Positions 59,881 to 64,000 of a DNA stretch of 64,000 nucleotides are shown one piece after another. Origin of the DNA: Mycobacterium sp. ITM-2016-00317 (GTDB taxonomy: Bacteria > Actinomycetota > Actinomycetes > Mycobacteriales > Mycobacteriaceae); NCBI RefSeq assembly GCF_002968295.1, contig NZ_CP134399.1, forward strand, positions 434,001-498,000, written 5' to 3'. Positions within the stretch are counted from its first letter, which is position 1. The number at the start of each line of letters is the position of its first letter. The translations under genes were made by a program, and so were the position numbers. A model generated the notes under the pieces. It ran no database searches. It was not told the origin of the DNA and was given only the letters and a program-made list of their open reading frames with translations.

Positions 59881-61060
59881 ACCCGCCGAGGAAGCGGGTC
59901 ATCCGGCGCAGGTAGTCGGGCTGACTGACGTGCAGCACGTGGTTGCCCGGGAACCAGTGGAACGCGCAGCGGTCCCAGTGCTGCCACAGGATCTCGGCTT
60001 GTTCGGGCGGGGCCAGCCGGTCGCCGAGCCCGGCGATGATCAGTCGCCGGTCCTTCGGCACCAGCGGCCGGTAGTTCAGCGGTGACGAGTACATGGTCGC
60101 CGCGTCGACGAGCTCGGTGTCGGTGCCCGCGACCCAGTCCCGGAGTGCCACCACCTTGTTGGCCGGGAACCACTCGTCGACGGTCCGGTCCGGGGTGACC
60201 ACCGGGACGTTCGGGATGACGGCCTGGATGCGGTCGTCCACGCTCGCGATCAGCGCCGAGGTGTAGCCGCCCAGCGACATGCCGGTCAGCGCGATGCGGT
60301 CCACCCCGGTGTACTCCAGGTAGTCCAGGATCGAACGGAAGTCGTACACCGCCTGCGCCATCGCCTCGGCGAAACCGGCCATGCCGTGGGCGAAGTAGCC
60401 GTGTCCGCTGAACGGCGAGTACTTCTCGGCCCGCCGGCCGTGGAACGGCAGCGTGTACAGCATCACGTCGTAGCCGCAGCGGTAGAACCACGGCAGTGCG
60501 AAGAACAGCCCGTTGAACAGATACGCCGAACCCATGAAGCCGTGGATCAGGCACAGGGTGGGACGCGGTCCGTCGTCGTGGCGCCAGTGTTGGGCGTGCA
60601 CCACGTTGTTGCGCACCAGCCCGAGGCGCTGGTCGCGCAGTGCGGGATTGACCGCGCGGAAGCTGCTCTGGAAGCGGAGGTTGCGGACGTTGCCGCGCGC
60701 GACCCACTCCGCGACCGGGTTGGCCGGCCGCGACGACACCCGCGGTGGCGACTGCGGCGCCGGGAACGCCAGCTGCGGATCCTTCTCGGCGGCCAGCTCG
60801 GCGTAGAAGCGGAGATGGTCACGCTCGGCGTCGGCCTGTGAGCGGCGCAGCGCCCCAACCACCGACGGCACCATGGTGGCGCTGAGCAGCGAGGCGATCG
60901 AGGTGCGCAGCGCCAGGTCCGCGATCGCCGACGAGTCGACGATCAGGCGTTGCCGCAACGTCAGGTCGACCCGCCGCGGCAACCCGCGCGAACCGGCGTC
61001 GGCACCCGGGACGTCCGGAACCGGGATCGGCGGATCGACGGGGGCGTGCGAATCGGTCAC
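59867..61060 (-). CDS. Alpha/beta hydrolase (Rv0293c-like)
   Basis: A 397-residue alpha/beta hydrolase. The oxyanion motif LCLIHGFMGSAYLFNGL, nucleophile Ser in IALTGMSLGGYTSALIAS, acid in IIAGLGDRLAPPEQ and His in WFPGNHVLHVSQ are all visible. An N-terminal 90-residue extension is specific to this family. It borders ESX-3 in many mycobacteria, but no secretion role is known. ATG 61060 overlaps the amidohydrolase stop by 4 bases. Confidence 0.87.
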   Translation of the reverse strand: MTDSHAPVDPPIPVPDVPGADAGSRGLPRRVDLTLRQRLIVDSSAIADLALRTSIASLLSATMVPSVVGALRRSQADAERDHLRFYAELAAEKDPQLAFPAPQSPPRVSSRPANPVAEWVARGNVRNLRFQSSFRAVNPALRDQRLGLVRNNVVHAQHWRHDDGPRPTLCLIHGFMGSAYLFNGLFFALPWFYRCGYDVMLYTLPFHGRRAEKYSPFSGHGYFAHGMAGFAEAMAQAVYDFRSILDYLEYTGVDRIALTGMSLGGYTSALIASVDDRIQAVIPNVPVVTPDRTVDEWFPANKVVALRDWVAGTDTELVDAATMYSSPLNYRPLVPKDRRLIIAGLGDRLAPPEQAEILWQHWDRCAFHWFPGNHVLHVSQPDYLRRMTRFLGGFMFD

Positions 61061-61992
61061 GGAGCGGCCCTTCCTTCCCCGGTGCTGCCGCCTGATGGTA
61101 GCCCGGCGCCGGTTCCCGGTGCTCCGAACAAGCGAACCGCGTTGTCGTGGAACACGTTGCGCAGCCAGGTGTCGTCGACACCGGGTAGCTCGGTGAGCAC
61201 CGACATCGCGTGGGCGTAGCCGTACGGGATGTTCGGGAAGTCGCTGCCGAAGAGGATGCGGTGGCCCATGTCGCGCAGCCGGCCGTACTCGCCGGCCGGG
61301 AACGGCATGGCTTCCTCCATGAACCCGGTGAACGCCATCGTGGTGTCCAGCCGCAGCTGCTCGAAATCCTCACAGAGGTCCAGGAAATCGCTGTACTCCG
61401 GCCCGCCCATGTGCGCGATCACCAGGCGCAGCCGGGGATGCTCGGAGAGCACCGCCCGGATCGGTGCGGGCCCGGTGTAGGTGCCGGGAGTCGGGCCCGA
61501 GCCGCAATGGATGACCACCGGGGTGCCTGCGTCCTCGATCAGGCCCCAGACATCGTCGAGCAGCGGATCGGCCGGGTCGTAGCCGCCCACCTGGATGTGC
61601 GCCTTGAACACCCGGGCACCGGATTCCAGCGCCGCGGTGACATAGCGGGCGGCGTCGGGTTCGGGGAAGAACGTCGCGGTGTGCAGGCAGTCCGGCGTGT
61701 CGGCGGCGAACCCGGCCGCCCACTGGTTCAGCCAGGCCGCCATGCCGGGCTTGTGCGGGTAGACCAGCGAGGTGAAGGCCAGCACCCCGAACGCGCGCAG
61801 CGTGCGCAACCGGTCCTGCTCGTCGGTGCGGTAGGTGATCGGCCACGGCCTGCCGATCAGCGGGCCCGCGTCATCGAAGTACCGCCAGACCTTGTCCATC
61901 ACGTTCTTCGGCATGAAGTGCGTGTGCACGTCGACGACACCGGGCACCGCCAGCCCCTGCCAGATCCGCCGGACCGATTCGGTGTCATCCAT
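61057..61992 (-). CDS. Amidohydrolase family protein
   Basis: A 311-residue TIM-barrel metal-dependent hydrolase (amidohydrolase-2 type, as in ACMS decarboxylase). Metal ligands: HxH in [10 protein letters not shown], His in [10 protein letters not shown], His in [10 protein letters not shown] and Asp in [14 protein letters not shown]. It is translationally coupled to the downstream hydrolase. ATG 61992 is favoured over a farther codon at 62076 that would overlap tam. Substrate unknown. Confidence 0.86.
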   Translation of the reverse strand: MDDTESVRRIWQGLAVPGVVDVHTHFMPKNVMDKVWRYFDDAGPLIGRPWPITYRTDEQDRLRTLRAFGVLAFTSLVYPHKPGMAAWLNQWAAGFAADTPDCLHTATFFPEPDAARYVTAALESGARVFKAHIQVGGYDPADPLLDDVWGLIEDAGTPVVIHCGSGPTPGTYTGPAPIRAVLSEHPRLRLVIAHMGGPEYSDFLDLCEDFEQLRLDTTMAFTGFMEEAMPFPAGEYGRLRDMGHRILFGSDFPNIPYGYAHAMSVLTELPGVDDTWLRNVFHDNAVRLFGAPGTGAGLPSGGSTGEGRAAP

Positions 61993-62037
61993 CGACTCGA
62001 TGATGGCACCCGCGCCGGGGGAGCAAGATCTACGGGT

Positions 62038-62823
62038 ATGTGGGACCCCGATGTGTACCTCGCGTTCGCCGACCACCGGGCCCGGCCGTTCTTCGACCTG
62101 CTGGCCCGGGTCGGGGCGGACCGGCCGCGCCGGGTGGTGGACCTGGGCTGCGGACCCGGCAACCTCACCGAGGTGCTGGGCAGGCGCTGGCCGGACGCGC
62201 AGGTGCAGGGCTGGGATGCGTCACCGGAGATGGTCGACGCCGCCCTCGAACGCGGAGTGGATGCCCGCCGCGGCGACATCGCGGACTGGGTGCCCGAACC
62301 CGGCACCGACGTGGTGATCGCCAACGCGGCGCTGCAGTGGGTGCCCGGACATCGCGACCTGCTCACGCGGTGGGCGGGGCAGCTGGTGCCGGGGGCGTGG
62401 ATCGCGTTCCAGGTGCCGGGCAACTTCGACGCCCCGTCGCACGCCGCGATCCGGGAGGTGGCGCGCCGGGAACCGTTCGCCGCCGCGCTGGCCGACATGC
62501 CCTGGCGGGACGCGGACGTGGTCGGGACACCGGTCGAGTACGCCGGGCTGCTCACCGACGCCGGCTGCGCCGTCGACGCCTGGGAGACCACCTATGTGCA
62601 CGAATTACGGGGCGAGACACCGGTACTGGACTGGATCACCGGGACGGCGCTGACCCAGGTGCGGGAGCGGCTGACCGACGACGGCTGGCAGCGGTACCGC
62701 CAGGCCATCACCCCGCTGCTGGCACAGGCATATCCGGCCCGCGCGGACGGCATCACGTTCTTCCCGTTCCGCCGGATCTTCGTCGTCGCCCGGACTGGCG
62801 GCGCGGGTTCAGCAGCTCGATAA
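62038..62823 (+). CDS. tam: Trans-aconitate 2-methyltransferase-like Tam
   Basis: A 261-residue class I SAM-dependent methyltransferase. Motif [17 protein letters not shown], motif II-like [34 protein letters not shown] and [11 protein letters not shown] match Tam (Rv0294). It methylates trans-aconitate and relieves aconitase inhibition. ATG 62038. Divergent from the amidohydrolase gene, 45 bases apart. Confidence 0.88.
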   Translation: MWDPDVYLAFADHRARPFFDLLARVGADRPRRVVDLGCGPGNLTEVLGRRWPDAQVQGWDASPEMVDAALERGVDARRGDIADWVPEPGTDVVIANAALQWVPGHRDLLTRWAGQLVPGAWIAFQVPGNFDAPSHAAIREVARREPFAAALADMPWRDADVVGTPVEYAGLLTDAGCAVDAWETTYVHELRGETPVLDWITGTALTQVRERLTDDGWQRYRQAITPLLAQAYPARADGITFFPFRRIFVVARTGGAGSAAR

Positions 62824-62844
62824 CTCACCGGCGAACCGTCGCCC

Positions 62845-63909
62845 CTACGCCGGACGGTTTTCCGCGGGGGGATCTGAAGACTCCGCGGCCATCGGGAGCT
62901 GAGCGGTTGCCGGTGTATCCGCGAGTGGCGTGGTCGTCCCTCTCACCACCAGGTGCGAGCGGAAGGTGAGGGTTTTGTAGGGGGCTGTCGGATGGTCGAT
63001 GCGGTCCAGCAGGGCTTGGGCGCCGGCCTCCGCCATGGCGCGACTCGGCTGATGGACTGTGGTCAAGTCGAACGCCGGCCAGGCGGACATGGCGATGTCG
63101 TCGTATCCCACGATCCACAGGTCCTCCGGAACCGCTACCCCGACTGCCCGGGCCGCGTCGAGTGCGCCGAAGGCGATCAGGTCATTACTACAGAAGACGG
63201 CGGTGGGGGGATCCTCGGCGCGGAGTAGTTGCGCTGTTGCGCTGTAGCCGAAGTCGTGACTGAACGGTCCTTCCAGTGTTCGTTTCGCGTCGAGGGGCAC
63301 GCCGGCTTCGCTGAGTCGTTCAGCAAATCCGCGGCGCCGGTGGCGGGCGGTACTGGCTGTGGAGGGTCCCCCGATGAAGGCGATCCGGCGGTGACCGTTG
63401 TCGAGGAAGTATTCGGCGACGGCACGGCCGCCGGTGAGGTTGTCGCTGGAGACCTGGTCACAGGCCAACGTGTCGACCGTGCGGTTGATGAGCACGACGG
63501 GACTGTGCTTGCTGATTGCGGCCCGCAGTGGTGCCGAGGCCTCGGTGACCGTGGTGAAGAGGACGCCGTCGACGGATCCGGCGTTGATGGCCTCGAGTGC
63601 GGCGTCGTTTCCCGGTCCGTCGGAGTTCCACAACGTCACCTTCTTGCCGGCGGCGTCGAGGTACTCGGTCAGCGCGTTGAGAATCTCGGGATAGAACGGA
63701 TTGGTGAGGTCGGCGACGACGACGCCGATGGTGTCGACCCGGCCGGTCTTCATCGCGCGGGCGCCCAGATTCGGCACGTAGCCGACCACTTTTGCCGCCT
63801 GCAGGATCTTGTCCCGCGTCGCTGGGCTGACGCTTCCACCACTCAACGCGCGAGACACCGTCGCCTGCGAGACCCCGGCGACGCGGGCAACGTCTCGGCT
63901 CGTTGACAT
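62845..63909 (-). CDS. LacI-family transcriptional regulator
   Basis: A 354-residue LacI/GalR protein. HTH: RDVARVAGVSQATVSRALSG; hinge region GARAMKTGRVDTIGVVVADL; ligand domain ends FRSHLVVRGTT with a 25-residue acidic/Pro-rich tail. Its GC content looks lower than that of its neighbours in places and it lies at the edge of the ESX-3 synteny block, so it may be a later insertion. Target genes probably lie beyond the window's right end. ATG 63909. Confidence 0.88.
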   Translation of the reverse strand: MSTSRDVARVAGVSQATVSRALSGGSVSPATRDKILQAAKVVGYVPNLGARAMKTGRVDTIGVVVADLTNPFYPEILNALTEYLDAAGKKVTLWNSDGPGNDAALEAINAGSVDGVLFTTVTEASAPLRAAISKHSPVVLINRTVDTLACDQVSSDNLTGGRAVAEYFLDNGHRRIAFIGGPSTASTARHRRRGFAERLSEAGVPLDAKRTLEGPFSHDFGYSATAQLLRAEDPPTAVFCSNDLIAFGALDAARAVGVAVPEDLWIVGYDDIAMSAWPAFDLTTVHQPSRAMAEAGAQALLDRIDHPTAPYKTLTFRSHLVVRGTTTPLADTPATAQLPMAAESSDPPAENRPA

Positions 63910-64000
63910 ACGTATCCACTTCTCTCATCGGGGCATCGGACATCGTGACGAGCGCATCATCCTACGTCCAAGCATCGTGAACTGGACGCATCGGTGTATA
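63910..64000. other. Upstream region of the LacI gene, window end
   Basis: Intergenic DNA with relatively low GC. It should contain the LacI promoter and perhaps an operator shared with a divergent gene outside the window. No complete palindrome is visible before the sequence ends. Confidence 0.4.

Overview
The window is GC-rich actinobacterial DNA from a mycobacterium, most likely a fast-growing Mycolicibacterium-type species. The diagnosis rests on a complete ESX-3 (type VII secretion) operon with PE5/PPE4 and esxG/esxH, mycobacterial gene families (fadD2, fadE6, DUF2236, cutinase, LysG), frequent GTG starts and 4-base ATGA/GTGA overlaps. From about 31.7 kb to 62.8 kb the order matches, from memory, the M. 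tuberculosis Rv0269c-Rv0294 interval, without the Rv0277-Rv0281 genes. A cobF gene and an inositol-type catabolic operon point away from the tuberculosis complex. No rRNA, tRNA, CRISPR array, insertion sequence or prophage was seen. No gene-free stretch exceeds 300 bases; the longest is 9569-9790.

Layout. (1) 1-7.9 kb: a polyketide cluster with the 3' end of an unidentified gene (possibly a flavin halogenase/monooxygenase), one large KS-AT-DH-KR-ACP synthase preceded by a 13-codon leader ORF, and an ABC-2 exporter pair. (2) 8.1-9.6 kb: two tandem paralogous small secreted proteins, a holin-like membrane protein, a DUF3618 protein and a small acidic protein. (3) 9.8-13.6 kb: a DUF5718 protein, an SDR/epimerase, a secreted cutinase and LysG. 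(4) 13.6-19 kb: cobalamin genes cobF-cobQ-cobK-cobU on plus and cobM-bluB-VOC on minus. (5) 19.1-27 kb: TetR, then a LacI repressor divergent from an inositol-type operon (transporter, IolE-like, dehydrogenase, two more isomerase/epimerases) with a clear promoter and double palindromic operator. (6) 27-31 kb: purine permease and a two-subunit acyl-CoA dehydrogenase. (7) 31.2-45.2 kb: STAS protein, LigD-type polymerase, fadD2, a shrunken SDR, a four-gene cassette (repeat peptide, JmjC/cupin oxygenase, sucrase/ferredoxin-like protein, membrane protein), fadE6, D-2-hydroxyacid dehydrogenase, hydrolase, TetR/VOC pair with operator, second TetR, DUF2236. (8) 45.3-59.9 kb: ESX-3 behind an IdeR-like iron box. 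(9) 59.9-64 kb: hydrolase, amidohydrolase, tam-like methyltransferase, LacI regulator.

Two results stand out. The ESX-3 mycosin MycP3 has lost its catalytic His (Gln126), Ser (Gly338) and oxyanion Asn (Asp238) while keeping its fold, so it looks like a natural pseudoprotease. The four-gene minus-strand cassette at 35.2-37.9 kb has the logic of a peptide-modifying system that I do not recognise as described. Separately, at least ten reading-frame breaks occur, mostly apparent one-base deletions in GC-rich runs, five of them in the ESX-3 genes, where they would destroy an otherwise conserved operon. They are therefore more likely base-calling errors than biology, and affected genes are annotated across the break.
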